NCBI GenBank assembly: GCA_015179125.1
Contig: WHVA01000127.1
Location: forward strand, 124,001-188,000
Origin: Gautieria morchelliformis
Taxonomy: Eukaryota; Basidiomycota; Agaricomycetes; Gomphales; Gomphaceae
Length of the DNA stretch: 64,000 nucleotides
Reading direction: 5' to 3'
Part shown: positions 11,863-23,119 of the stretch, one piece after another
How the letters are laid out: every line of letters begins with the position of its first letter
How positions within the stretch are numbered: position 1 is the stretch's first letter
The notes under the pieces: model-generated
Database searches by the model: none
Told to the model about the DNA's origin: nothing
What the model saw: only the letters and a program-made list of their open reading frames with translations
Made by a program: the position numbers and the translations under genes

Positions 11863-12811
11863 TGACTTGGCAGTATTGCGATTGTATTGAGCCGCTATAG
11901 TGTCACCGGGAAAGGGTAACCAGCTGATCTGGTTGGGATGTGCAAGAACGAGGTTATCGTGAGGTTTAATACTATATGAGCACAATAAGTGACTCACTCC
12001 CTCCTGTCAGTCAGACTCCCGGCACGTCACTAGAGTCATTCGGCGATTCAGTGACTCATGTCGGGAATATTGAACCGCACGCTCGCCGGCTTCCCATGTC
12101 ATTGGTACTGCACGGCTGCCAGCTTGTTTGATGGTAGAATCTAGGTGGTTTGGTCACGCCGGCGACAGCTTGTTCGGAGTTTTTCAGTGGTGACGAATCG
12201 GACGCCTAGCTCAGAGCACGACGCCTGCGCTGGGCTTTGGCAGAGGCCTTACGTTTCACATATGTACTTCACATATAGTAAAAGAGAAGTTCTTGCACTA
12301 TGTTTGTCCGCAACGAACTCTGACGCAAGGACCTGATAAGATGTACATCCGTGAGTGAAAACTCGACGCGGAGTCAGAGTCCGAGTCAGTCCCTGACAAC
12401 TGTTGACGGTCGTGATGGCATACGTCGCCAGTCTCCGAGTCAGAGGAAATCATCCGGACGTCGGATGAGGCGTGAGTTGACGTGTATAAGTAGACTTTGA
12501 GTTGAATGACTCAGCCAATTTGGCGTCAATTGTTGGAGCCTTGCCTTGCTGACCCGGCCGCACAGCATATGCAGGATAGACAGATCGTCCCAGGAACGGT
12601 CCTGGATCACGCCCTCTTGCAAAGTCACATACGATGCATTGATGGTTTCTACCTATTCTACACAACCTGACTGGATCAAGAAGACATCCTAGTCACTGCC
12701 AACTGCCGGAATAATAGTTGAACAGGCCGGGGGAAAGAGACGAACCACTCAAATCTTTAAGTTACCCGGCTGTCCCATTAGACCTTAACCTCTTAAGCTG
12801 AAAGTAATTTC
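11863..12811. other. Intergenic, no gene recognised
   Basis: No supported coding segment. The segment holds several repeats of 'gagtcagagtccgagtcag'-type phrases (12,365-12,450). It probably contains the 3' end and downstream region of the complex I gene that stops at 12812. Confidence 0.4.
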
Positions 12812-14945
12812 TCACGGCGCAGAAACGGATGGTGTCGACGCTGTTCGTGCGGCATCAGCGTCCAAATATGCCCCCATGTTGTCTGGGAGCGCAAGGCCCG
12901 GCTCAGTCTCCGACTTTAATCGACCACCAAAGAGAACCGGACCATGCTCCTGCCGGAAGGCAGAGATTCGCGCCTCTACTTCTGGTCCTAAAAATGCGAA
13001 CACAAGATGGATGAGTGGGCGCGTCACGAAGGCATCAAATCCATGAAGATGACACGCAGCAAGGGACAAAGAGATAATAGATGTGAGGGGTAACAGGATT
13101 GATGAATACGTGATGAAGAAAACTTACGGAAATGGCGCATCAGTCCTTGAATGGGCCAGGCTGCAGCATCCCCCAGTGCGCAAATAGTTTTCCCCTCAAC
13201 TTGTTTCCTGTGGAGCGTGAGTATACTCTATTGTTGGCATCGACCGGTCGAGGAGAGCGAGAGTCTCGAATGGGGGGAGAAAAGGGAAACCGGCTTACGT
13301 TAACTCGAGGAGCATATCAATCTCCCGTGTATGTGCCCTGCCTTCGACGAAGCGGTCCATCATGTTCATCATCCAAGTTGTACCTTCCCTGCAGGGTGTA
13401 CATTGTCCACAAGATTCGTGTTTATAGAACTATATTATGGGAGCAGCATCAGCGTAGGTTGTTAAGCAGATTCTACATGGGAACCATTGAAAGAAGAGCT
13501 CACGTGAGAGAATCGTGCTATAGCCTTAACAATATCGGTACTCTTGTCCATGACTATGACTGCACCTGTACCCAGCCCACTCTGTGCATCCTTGAGGGAG
13601 TCATAATCCATTCTGATAATAGATCAGTACAAAGCCCACTCAAATGGTTGATTCAACTCACAAGACTTCCTCACACTTCTTAATTGGAAGAACAGGCACA
13701 GAGCTTCCGCCAGGGATGATCCCGAGTAGATTATCCCAGCCACCTGTCACTCCACCACAGTGCTTTTCAATCAGATCCTTCAACGGAATGCTCATCTCTT
13801 CCTCTACTACACACGGGTTATTCACGTGCCCGCTGATGCAGTATAGCTTTGTGCCCTGGTTTCGCGCTCTTCCAAAGCCAGCGAACCATGTCGAGCCACG
13901 TCTGCAAATGGTCGGTGCAACGGCGACAGTCTCCACATTAGCGACAGTACTAGGGCACCCGAAGAGCCCCACGTCGGCAGGAAATGGGGGCTTGAGACGT
14001 GGCTTTCCTTGTTTACCCTCAAGACTCTCTATCAGGGCTGTCTCCTCACCACATATGTAAGCGCCGGCCCCACGGTGTAGATACACGTCGAAGCTGTACC
14101 CTGACCCGCATGCGTTGGGTCCAATTAAACCAGCTGCATAAGCTTCTTTGATAGCTTGAGCAAGATGTGAAGCTTCCTGGTAAAATTCTCCGCGGATGTA
14201 GATATAGGCTAGGAGAAGGTAAGACGATACCAACGACACGAGGCTAAAATTGTACCTGCAGTAGCATTCATGGCACGCCCTGCTACCAAACATCCCTCGA
14301 CGAGCTTATGAGGGTCGCCACGCAGGATCTCACGGTCTTTGCAAGTCCCTGGTTCGCCCTCGTCCGCATTCACGACTAAGTACCGTGGACTGCATAGAGC
14401 CTTAACTAATAAAGGCTATATTTCGAAACGCTGGACGTACCGTTTATCCTTTTCCCATCCCGGCTTGTTCATGAAACTCCATTTGAGTCCACTTGGGAAG
14501 CCCGCGCCGCCACGTCCGCGCAGACCAGAATCCTTTATGGTCTGAATGATCCATGAATCTCCTTTGAGTAGAATATCCTTGGTCCGGTGCCAATCACCAC
14601 GACTCTACATAACTCCGGCTTGAACATCCCGACGCGATTCCGGGGAGAAAGCTCGTACCTGTGCGCCCTTGAGACCATGATCGTGCTTGCAATAAGCGTT
14701 TGTAAATATACGGTCCTAGGCAAAACAGCTGGTCAGAGCCATTGCCCAAAGCTCAGAAAACTACAGAGAATAGATACCTGGTCTTTGAGCCCACCATATC
14801 TTCGAACAGGAGGGTCCGTAACAGTCGCTAAGGTACGAAGGATAGTGTGTGACCTCGAGAGAACTATTATGTATAGTTAAGTGAGCCAATCACGGGGGAT
14901 AGGAGGGCATTGCCTACCGCGAGCCTTCCCCGATGCTGGCAACAT
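12812..14945 (-). CDS. NDUFV1: NADH:ubiquinone oxidoreductase 51-kDa flavoprotein subunit
   Basis: A complete nuclear gene for the mitochondrial complex I subunit that binds NADH and FMN and carries the N3 [4Fe-4S] cluster (51-kDa subunit; nuo-51 in fungi). The start at 14945 gives MLPASGKAR, then a 54-nt intron, then [16 protein letters not shown], a basic Ser/Arg-rich mitochondrial presequence. Mature landmarks: [45 protein letters not shown] (glycine-rich FMN/NADH loop, about 14,500); [70 protein letters not shown]; and the cluster ligands [12 protein letters not shown] (about 13,390) plus [12 protein letters not shown]. The C-terminus is [10 protein letters not shown] ... stop at 12812. 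All cofactor ligands expected of the family are present and every exon joins in frame through GT-AG introns, so it appears functional. Its sequence conservation contrasts with the decayed neighbours. Confidence 0.96.
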
Positions 14946-15540
14946 TTCGGTCCAGCGTTGAGGTATTGTCACGTATGGTGTGATGTGGGTGCCGCTTGGT
15001 AGGCGGCGTAGCTTCCTCGTACTTAAGTATGCCTTACTCCCACGAAGTTTCTCACCTGCTATAGCATCGCCTCCTTCGGTGACCGCATTAAAATACTGAA
15101 CGCCGTCAAGAGCCTCCGTCAACGGTGCAACTGGATTGCAAAGAATACCCTGACTCCTGAGGCCTGATGAAGTGGGCTTGTGCAAATTGTCAAGAGCGCC
15201 TCCTCGTGGGGAGCATAGTGTACTTCAAGTTTCAGATTTTGGCTCTTGTACGAGACCAGTTTGCCTAACGCTAAAGTTTGAGGCGACATGACAGACCTGT
15301 TTTTGCCACCAATGTAGAGATAAATATGGGCCGTGGGTGTCGTTTGGATAGACGCATCTATCGTTGCAGCCCTCATACTCGCACAAATGCTCCCCGCGGC
15401 AGGATTAGCAAGCCCGGTCTCAATTCTTGTGGCGGTAGCCTTGTTACTCACAATGGTTCTCGGAACCAGAACGGTGTCCCTAAAGGTGGCGGTCGCAGTG
15501 CCCTCAAAGCTTGAGGGCGTTAGCAGATAACGTTTTTAAC
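14946..15540. other. Spacer with an unassigned open frame
   Basis: This lies between the divergent complex I and P450 genes and must hold the complex I promoter. The minus strand is open from about 15,535 to 15,119 with a Thr/Ala-rich reading. The plus strand is open from 15,333 to 15,530 with a hydrophobic reading that could mimic a P450 membrane anchor. The two overlap; neither has a family match or a clear splice link. I leave both uncalled. Confidence 0.35.
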
Positions 15541-17430
15541 CTCTCGGCCTCCGTCTACCCCCAGGACCACCGGGGCATTTACTCCTTGGGAACATTATGG
15601 ACATGCACACTCACCACGAGTGGAAGACGTTTGCGAAGTGGGCGAAGATGTGCGGTGAATTAATCTTCCTCAAGACTTGGTGATGGTTGCATTCCTTATC
15701 CTCTACATGTGGGCTTGTCCACATCAAAGTATTGGGGCAATCCATTGTGTTTGTCAATACGGCAGAACGAGCTTATGGATTGCTTGCGAAAAGATCCTCC
15801 ATTTATTCCGATCGATGTCAGTTTCCGATTGTGGTTGATCTGTACGCAACTTCCTCCTTTCTTATATTCTGGTGAGATAGCCTAATTCGTATAGAATGGG
15901 ATTCGACTGGGCGCTATGGGGAACAGTGGCGTCGGGCTCGTGCGCTGATTCACAGGAAATTCTATAATGCTGCAGTTGTTGAGTATCAACCCCTCCAGGT
16001 CAAACATACTCGGCAGACACGTGTTTACTTCTCAAATCAATGTTCATTATGTGCGCAGGCGTCTGCTGCGACAGTTCTGTGACGCTCAGATGGATTTATC
16101 GGTCATACTTTAGACATGCTGCGGGAGCAATAATTATGGGTGCCGTTGCTGGTGACTTACTGTAAAGGCATTATCAATTCATGCTGTCCTCGTTTCATCT
16201 TGCGTATGCAGTCGACGTTCTACATAAGGACGACCCCGACATTGAAACAGCGGAAAGGTCACTACAAAGAGTCGGGATAGCAGGCACTCCCGGAACATTT
16301 CTCGTCGATATACTCCCAGTATGTTCTCATCCCTCGTTAACAAAGTCAACGACTTTTTGACTGACTAATGGACAGTGAAGTACGCCCCGGAATGGTTCCC
16401 AGGTGCCGAATTTCGTAGGAAGGCCAGAACCGTGGCGACGCCATATCACCGAAATGAATGTCGCACCATTTGAGACCGTCAAGAAGTCAATCTTGAGTCT
16501 AATCGGTAGCAAGTTAGTTGGACTTCCGTTATTCTCATCATGCCAAGGACGCCGGTACCGTTAAACCTTCATTCACCTCGTCATTGTTGGAGGATCTCAG
16601 GAACGGAGGGACTGGATCTACTGATCACGAGAAGGCTGTCCGTGAGGCGGGATCAAGCCTGTACCTTGGGGGATCAGATACGGTACGCATTTTGGTTCAA
16701 CTTGCGTGGAACACACTGATTGTGACAGCTGTACAGACCGTGAATGTTCTGCATACATTTATGCTTGCCATGGTGCTTTCACCCGATGTTCATAGGAAGG
16801 CTCAAACGGGGTTGACGCGGCCGTTGGGCCAATTCGACTTCCTGAGTTTGAGGACCGCGACAATCTTCCCTACATTAATGCTATTCGCCAGGAAATTCTG
16901 CAATGGTATACTTTGGCACCCCTCGGAATTGCACACTGTACCACTCGAGACGACACCTATGGGGACTACTTTATACCTAAAGGTGCCATAATATTCGGAA
17001 ATTCATTGTGGATGATAGGTTCCCATGCCTTCACTCATATTCTAACATGCTACGATAGGCAAATACTTCACGACGAAGCAATGTACGGTCCAGACACTCG
17101 TGATTTCAAGCCCGAGCGTTTTCTCAAACCTTGTGTGAAATATCCAGATGCTGCATTTGGGTATGGTTGGAGGTGGGTAAACATTGTGACTTGCATGGTT
17201 ACTAGATACTGTTGACATGGAGGATATGTCCAGGTCGGTACATGGCCAATAACTCGATGTTCATCGCTGTGGCGTCAATCTTGCACGTATCTGATATTGC
17301 GCCTGCTAGAGACAGCTCTGGAAAGGAAATTCCCATCAACAAAGCATTCACATCGGGGTTCTTTGTGTATGTCTCATTGATTTGGGGCAGTATGTAGTAA
17401 GATGAGCTGAGGAAACTTCTAGACACCCAG
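15541..17430 (+). pseudogene. Cytochrome P450 (microsomal class E type), degenerate
   Basis: The plus strand carries a nearly complete multi-exon fungal P450: proline hinge LRLPPGPPG (about 15,560), HEWKTFAKW (15,622), VLGQSIVFVN (15,733), SSIYSDR (15,800), YGEQWRRARALIHRKF (15,915), FRHAAGAIIMGA (16,106), WRRHITEMNVAPFE (16,435), VHRKAQ (16,790), AHCTTRDD (16,930), FKPERFL (17,107) and the heme loop FGYGWRICPGRY (17,157-17,245). Such enzymes are heme monooxygenases of the ER; basidiomycete relatives are often annotated as O-methylsterigmatocystin oxidoreductase-like. Several lesions point to a pseudogene: a small frame-breaking deletion before YGEQW; further frame changes near 16,105 and 16,430; no AG acceptor at the expected first intron end (about 15,710); the ExxR helix reads EILQ (Arg to Gln, CGA or CGG to CAA); and one Arg of the heme loop is Trp. 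Confidence 0.88.
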
Positions 17431-17872
17431 AGCCATTCAAATGTTTAATACATCCAAGATCTGACCAGGCAAAAGCTCTTATTTCTCAAGAAGATGTATG
17501 GAAATGAGAAGCTTAATTGCACTTGAGTGGCAGCTTCACTGTCCTCCTCTGCCAGGTGAGTTGTATGTCATGTAGATAGCTCTTATTCATCACTTTGGAT
17601 CCTCCTCTGCCAGGCCACATGAGTTCCGCTGTCTAGGAAGGGTTGCCCATACACATCCCTGACTTCAATCAGGGGCGCAGGTTATATAGGTGGCATGTTG
17701 GCAGTGGGGATCCACAGCTTTTCTCTGCCAGGTGAGTCACATGTCAAGATAGTCACTCTGCATCCTGCTTTACTATATAAACCCCCCAATCTTGTATTGT
17801 AGCTCCTCAGTTCAGATATTGACCTAGCTCCTCGTACACTAAGCTCATCTGCCTGAATTCTGTTCCTTGGCT
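17431..17872. repeat. Dispersed repeat remnant (LTR- or leader-like)
   Basis: Contains phrases 'tttggatcctcctctgccagg' (about 17,600) and 'gttgcccatacaca' (17,643), followed by a TATA-like stretch 'actatataaacccccc' (17,771). The same combination recurs with variation at about 19,965-20,000, 22,735-22,860, 25,545 and 38,415-38,475. It looks like part of a moderately repeated mobile-element leader or LTR; boundaries cannot be set by eye. Confidence 0.4.
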
Positions 17873-18255
17873 TTACAGCACTTTGCAGTACATAAGGCAG
17901 GTGCTGATTTTGCGCGTGTTTTAGCTGCAAGACTTAAAACAGCAATAACTCAGGTAATACTGCTCTGATTGGTTCGAAATTTTGTATATAGCTTTATGTA
18001 GAGCATAGGCAGGGCACAGAGTAATAAACTCACTAAAAATCAAGCAATTTGAAAATCCCAATTTTTGTATGAATTTCAAAGTGGATGACTTTGCTGGATA
18101 TTATTGCTCTGCGCCCTGCATCTGATCTACATAAAGCCATATACAAAATTTTGAAGCAATAAGAGCAGTATTCCCTGAGTTATTGCTGTTTTAAGTCTTG
18201 CAGCTAAAGCACATGCAAAATCAGCGCCTGCCTTACATACTGCAAAGCGCTGTAA
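17873..18255. repeat. Foldback (MITE-like) inverted repeat
   Basis: The two halves of this 383-bp segment are imperfect reverse complements of each other. The left arm (17,873 to about 18,055) begins ttacagcactttgcagta and includes gacttaaaacagcaataact. The right arm read from 18,255 leftwards begins ttacagcgctttgcagta and includes the same phrase. The centre is a short AT-rich loop. There is no coding capacity. Size and structure fit a non-autonomous foldback element or MITE. I do not see a convincing target-site duplication, so the superfamily is unknown. Confidence 0.72.
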
Positions 18256-18587
18256 GTCGAACCTGTTCCCAAAATTAGGGCAGAACACTGAGTGGGCACA
18301 ACCTACAAAGTTGAAGCCAAGCCCTCTGTACACCCGTGCTGAAGGCAGCCATGTAATGCCAACAATAAAAGCTCGGTGTGCAATTACTGCCGTGTGCACA
18401 GTATTGCCGCATGCACTTTATTGCAGTGCAACATGTGATTGAGGGCCCCAATCCTGTCCTAGCCTTCAGCATCCTTCTGTCTTGTGTGCCGTTTCACCAA
18501 TAAGTGTCCTGTTTTCCAGAACATGTATCAGAACACATACCCTGGATGATTTGACCACCCACAGCATAGAAACACTCCATGACCCAC
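18256..18587. other. Repeat-derived spacer
   Basis: No gene. The phrase 'ttcagcatccttctgtcttgtgt.ccgttt' (18,463-18,494) recurs at 22,546-22,570 inside the nested insertion, so part of this stretch is the same mobile-element repeat. Confidence 0.4.
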
Positions 18588-19762
18588 TCAGAGATCACCT
18601 TTCCAGTGTAACAACAGTGGAAGGCCTGGCCATTCGGCCTCACACTGTTTCTCTCCAGGGGTTGGTTTGTCTGGGAAAACATGGCAAGCTCCAAGGTAGA
18701 GAGCGAGTATAACGGGGGTTGAGGAGGAGTAGCACCATCCTCCAGTCTTGGCTGTAGAGGTGCGAGCAGCCGGAGCCGGCAGGTTGTCCACAGGACTGCC
18801 CGGGAGGGTAGTTTGGAACATAATACTGCCCAATACCCAGTCAATCAACAGATTGTAGCGGGTGAGCCAGTTGTGTCCGAGAACTACCGAAACAGACGAA
18901 TCAAGGGGGGTGACATAAAAGTCTACGGAATGGGTGTGACCATCGGGGAAACGGATAGGTAGCTCTACAGCTTCAGTAATTACCGAATTTGTACTACCAT
19001 CAAACAAACGGAGCAGGATCGGATCTACGGATTGGGTTTTCAGGCTATTTCTACTTACAAAAATGGATTCAATGAAACAATGAGTAGAACCGGAATCTAC
19101 TAGGGATTTAGACTTTTGGTTGGGGAGCAGAGATGAGGATAAACTAGCTACAAGAGAATTCAGGGAACAGAGAGCAGAAGCATTGATTCTTACCTCCCCC
19201 AATGCGCAAGCCAAGTCAACCCGACCCTCGGTATGCGCGGAGGCCGTAGGGCCACTGACTATTTTTTCGCGCCTGAAGCCAAGCTATCAGCTTTATCATC
19301 GGATGTATTCCCATCAGAAGCCATGGCTTCCTGGGCTGACGTGGCTCTCGGACACTCCTTCGCATGGTGGCCACTCTGCGCACATACTAAGCAGAGGTTG
19401 TTATCCATGCGACGCTGGCATTCTGCAGGCTTGAGTTTGCCATCCTTGCTGAGTCTGTCCGGTACGGGTTTTTTCTGACTCTCAGACTGATTATTCCCTT
19501 TCGGCTTGTCCTTGCCTTTGCCTTGGTTATTACCGGCATTGGAGTTGGAGTTGCCGGAATCTTGACCTTGACGTCGGTCGTTGTTCTGGGAGCCTCTGTC
19601 AGGGGACACCCTGTTTTCCATTTCCAGTTCCGACACCACACCCAGTTCCAACTCCATTTCCGACACCGCTTCTGGTTCCGATTCCATCTCCGACTCTGCT
19701 GTCGGAAATGATTCCGCTTCTGGCAGAACTTCCACCAGTTCTGTTCGTTTTGCCAATTCCAC
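18588..19762 (-). pseudogene. Ty3/gypsy gag end plus protease, rearranged copy
   Basis: Read leftwards: an acidic low-complexity gag region; a zinc knuckle CLVCAQSGHHAKEC preceded by CQRRMDNN (about 19,400-19,345) and a gag stop at about 19,259 after six A's; then in another frame an aspartic protease with the active-site motif VDSGSTHCFI (about 19,100), DFYVTPLDSSVSVVLGHNWL (about 18,925-18,870) and WVLGSIMF. Shortly after the protease the sequence jumps to the start of RT (EDGATPPQPPLYSLSTLE, about 18,740-18,690), so the linker is deleted and RT does not follow. It is related to, but diverged from, the complete element at 51-58.9 kb. Confidence 0.85.
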
Positions 19763-20654
19763 TCCAATTTCCGACTTCCGCTCTCGGAACAGTGTCGGAA
19801 GTCAAGCGACTCATGTAATAGGTGGCATCAAGGGCCAATCAAGGGTCAGGGAGGTCATGGGGATGCAGGGTTGATGGCGGGTACCAAGTGTTGTCCCTGG
19901 CTGCGCAGTGTAGTATAATACGGGCTCGCTGACATTGGGGGTCCTTAGACTTTTCTCTTTGGATTTCCCCTTGTCAGGTGAGAATCTTGCCCTTACAGCC
20001 TCGGTTTTGGTTGTCCGACTTGTCGTTCTTGGCCTCGGGTTTGGGAGCAGAATGATTTCGGAAATTCAGAAATAATCTTTTCTTGGTATTTTTTGTTTTG
20101 CAGAAACAGAATGGAAACAGAAAATGGACAAAGACAGAGGGGATGGATGGACAGATAGATGGATGATGGAATAGAAATGTCTAACTAAGAAAATAACCAT
20201 ATAATGGGGAGCTGCAGCTCAGGTTCATGGAACCCATGGTCCAGGCTTGGCAGGGTAGGCTGAGTGAAAATCAGTCATGATATCAGTTGCATGGCCCAGC
20301 TTGGTCACAAGGACCCATGACATCTCTTCATCAGTACCTTCATAAGCAGCTTAATGGACAAGTGCAGGAGGTTACAAGGTCTACAATGCCGGTTGATATT
20401 GGAGTCTAATATCTTGGAAATCTTGTACTTGGCTTCGCCATTGATCTCAACTGGAGGTGGAGGAGACTGAACCCAATTCAAGATGGTGTTTGAGATCGTG
20501 GCTCGAGAATGGAGACATGGAAAACCAGGTGGACTTCCCTAAGGCTATCTGGAAGCTGTAGGATCTAAGCTAAGTATCTGGCCAATCTTGAAGGGACCAA
20601 GGTACTTCTCAGCCATCTTCTTCAAGGGCTGGGTTGTCTGGAAGAACTGCACTT
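19763..20654. other. Degenerate element flank, no intact frame
   Basis: Contains gag-like degenerate sequence at the left end and a copy of the dispersed leader-like repeat (about 19,905-20,000). At the right end (about 20,440-20,650) minus-strand traces of the Ty3 integrase C-terminal region occur (for example the sequence corresponding to KYLGPFKIG at about 20,590-20,615), heavily interrupted. Confidence 0.4.
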
Positions 20655-21703
20655 TTACAAACACAGAGGATCCAATTGTGAACTCAGGAGTGGGAGCACA
20701 ACACACATCAGCCGAGACCTGATACTGAGATTGAGTGAGGTTAATTGCTCCTTCAGAGTAGCATGTAGCTGGTCAAGGTCAACTGCGAAGTCTTGGGCTC
20801 GGGAGGAAGCAAGGTCCCATTCAGGGTGAACCATAAGGTTCAGGTTGTATCCCTTGTTAGCAAAGAAGGGTGAAATACCAGTAGTTGCACTTGGAGCATT
20901 ATTGTATGCAAAATCAGCAAGTGGTAGCAACTCAGACCAGTTGTCCTGTTGGTAGTTGCAGTGCACACGAAGATACTTTTCCAGAGTTTGGTTTACACGT
21001 TGAGTTTGACCATCACCTTCAGGATGATATCCCAAAGTAAAGTGCAGTTTCATGATGAGAGCCTTGCTGAGGGAATGGAAAAAGTGGGAGATGAATTTTG
21101 AATTTTGGTTTGATGTTACATGGTTAGGGACATTGTGTTTTGAGAATATGTGTAAGATAAATAGGTAGGAAAGGTCTCTGGAAGTGACCGTGTTGTGTGT
21201 CAGAATGAAGATGCTCTGCTTGGTTAAGTGGCAAACTACTGTGAGGATTGCAGTGAATCCCAAAGATGGCAGCAACTGCTCAGTGAAATCCATGGAGATG
21301 GAATTCCAAGGTTGCTCAGGTATCGGAAGCTGCTGCAGGGAGCCCCAAGGCCAATGACACTGAGAATGCAAGCAAGGGGTGCATGACTTGCAGAAGTCAA
21401 TGATGAAAGATCAAAGTGTGGGCAATGTGTATTCCCATCGGATTAGTTATAAGGTCTTATTTTGGCCAAAGTGCTCCGAGAGTATGTGATCATGTTTGTA
21501 TTGGAGTACTCGGAGCTGGAGATCATCAGCATTGGGAATGTATATGTGGCTGTCGAGGCAGAGGAAGCCATCATCAGTTTGCATCCATCTTGGGTTGGAA
21601 CTATCACCAAGATGCCGAGAGGCTATGGGATTGGATGCCAGATCGGCTAAGATGTCGGCATGAAGCTTCTCAGAGCCCATCACAGTGCTCGCTCGGAGAA
21701 CGG
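20655..21703 (-). pseudogene. Ty3/gypsy integrase, degenerate
   Basis: The minus strand carries an integrase homologous to the one in the 51-58.9 kb element. It has the linker ADDLQLRVLQ and the GQNKTL zinc-binding segment (about 21,530-21,450), the QPWNSISMDF block (about 21,310), HPEGDGQTQRVNQTLE around the catalytic Glu (about 21,020) and LPLADFAYNNAPSATTGISPF (about 20,930-20,870). The second catalytic motif, TSDRGSEF in the complete element, here reads TSNQNSKF, so the catalytic Asp is lost. Comparing codons, GAC, CGT, GGA and GAA have become AAC, CAA, AAT and AAA, mostly G-to-A changes. It continues the element whose RT lies at 23.1-25.2 kb; a later insertion separates the two parts. 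Confidence 0.87.
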
Positions 21704-23119
21704 TGTCGAGATTGGATTTTAGGTGTTAATATCATGTATTAGTGAAACATGGTGAATGCCTGAATGGCTTGTGCAATGAAGTGCGTAGTTCGATGAACAA
21801 GGTTAAGCCAATAAAGGTTTAGAAGGTAAGAGGGCTACATGAGTGGAACTCGCCCTATCTACAGTCGTAGCGAAATAGCCTGTGATACTTGACGATATGA
21901 CATACAAGGTCTCACGGAAAGATTGTCTAGTAGTAACAATCCTTTTGCCAGCGAAGGTATTCCTTCAGAGCCCTTTTCCAACAGCACTGACAATGGCTTG
22001 AAGACTAAAGTAGTGATGGTGAAGTATGGAAACTCACTAGTGGTGCTCAAGCCCTGCTCTGGTTAGAGATAGTAGTCTAGACAAGAGGGCTTTAAGGTGA
22101 TGGTCACAGTGTGGTCAAGTTTTTGCACAAGATAGATGTATGATAATTGAACTGCAGAATATACATGTAAATGTAAACTACTTATACCAAATGCTCATAT
22201 GTTATCAGTGAATAGGAAAGAGGCCGTCGTGAGTCAGGGTTGGATAGGGGTGCACAGTGAGGATACAAATATATGAAACACATATACAATGGAGGGAAGG
22301 AGGATTGCAAACATGAAATAACAGGGGGAGAGAGGACAAAGGTACCGATGTAAGAAAACACACCTTCAGACCTGCATACATGTTACCTTGCATGGAATCT
22401 TGGTCTGCTGGGTTGATCCCACACGATCTACGGGTAGTGTCAGGGGAACACCAATCACACACTGTGCATGATCGCACTGTGCATTATCGCACACTGCATG
22501 ATCGCAGCGTGTTGTTGGTGGCCCCTGAGCTTCTCCTACCCTTTAGCATCCTTCTGTCTTGTGTTCCGTTTATTTCCCTTCCTGTTCCGGCCCCTTCTGA
22601 CATCATTCCTTCCTTATCTGTCCAGCCCTGTTATCGCTGGCGTGATTGCTTATATAACTTGGGCATTCGGTGATCGGGCTAGCATGCCCGAGTTTGCTTA
22701 TAGTCGTAGTTAGGTGGCGAAGGGGTTCCTTAGAGTTTTCTCTTTGGATCCCCCTTCGCCAGGTATGTCTATGTCCTGTATGTAGTTCTCTATCTTACTT
22801 TGGATCCCCCTTCGCCAGTTCGCCGCTTGAGTGTAGAGCGTCTGCCTAGGTTGCCCTTATAGGTAGGATGTCCTATGAATGCATCCTGGCCATAGGAACA
22901 CCCAAAGGGGGTTGAACTGGGAAGGTGATGGGTCCAGTTATGAACCATCACTCCAGGTAAAGGATGTCGATTGTGTTTGATGGTGTGCCTACTGGCGAAT
23001 GACGCGAGTAGTGAATGGTCATTTGGGGAATTCGGAAGAGCGAACGGAGTGAACATAGAGATGGAGGGATGAAAGGGAAAATGGGGGTAACTGGATACAA
23101 GAATAAATGGGTCATGACA
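21704..23119. mobile_element. Nested LTR-type insertion (solo LTR or small non-coding element)
   Basis: Inside the degenerate Ty3 pol, homology to the complete element stops at 21,703/21,704 and resumes at about 23,120. The intervening 1,416 bp start TGTC and end GACA (TG...CA as in LTRs) and are flanked by aacgg (21,699-21,703) and aatgg (23,120-23,124), a target duplication with one C-to-T difference. No protein family is readable inside. It contains a TATA-like 'cttatataact' (about 22,650) and the dispersed leader-like repeat (22,735-22,860). Its first 180 bp resemble 49,744-49,927 on the minus strand. A second TGTCAG...CTGACA pair (22,439 and 23,160) was noticed but lacks a matching duplication. 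Confidence 0.65.

Noticed and set aside
15119..15530. Overlapping open frames on both strands upstream of the P450 and complex I genes
   Set aside because: Neither shows a family match or splice link; calling either would be guesswork.
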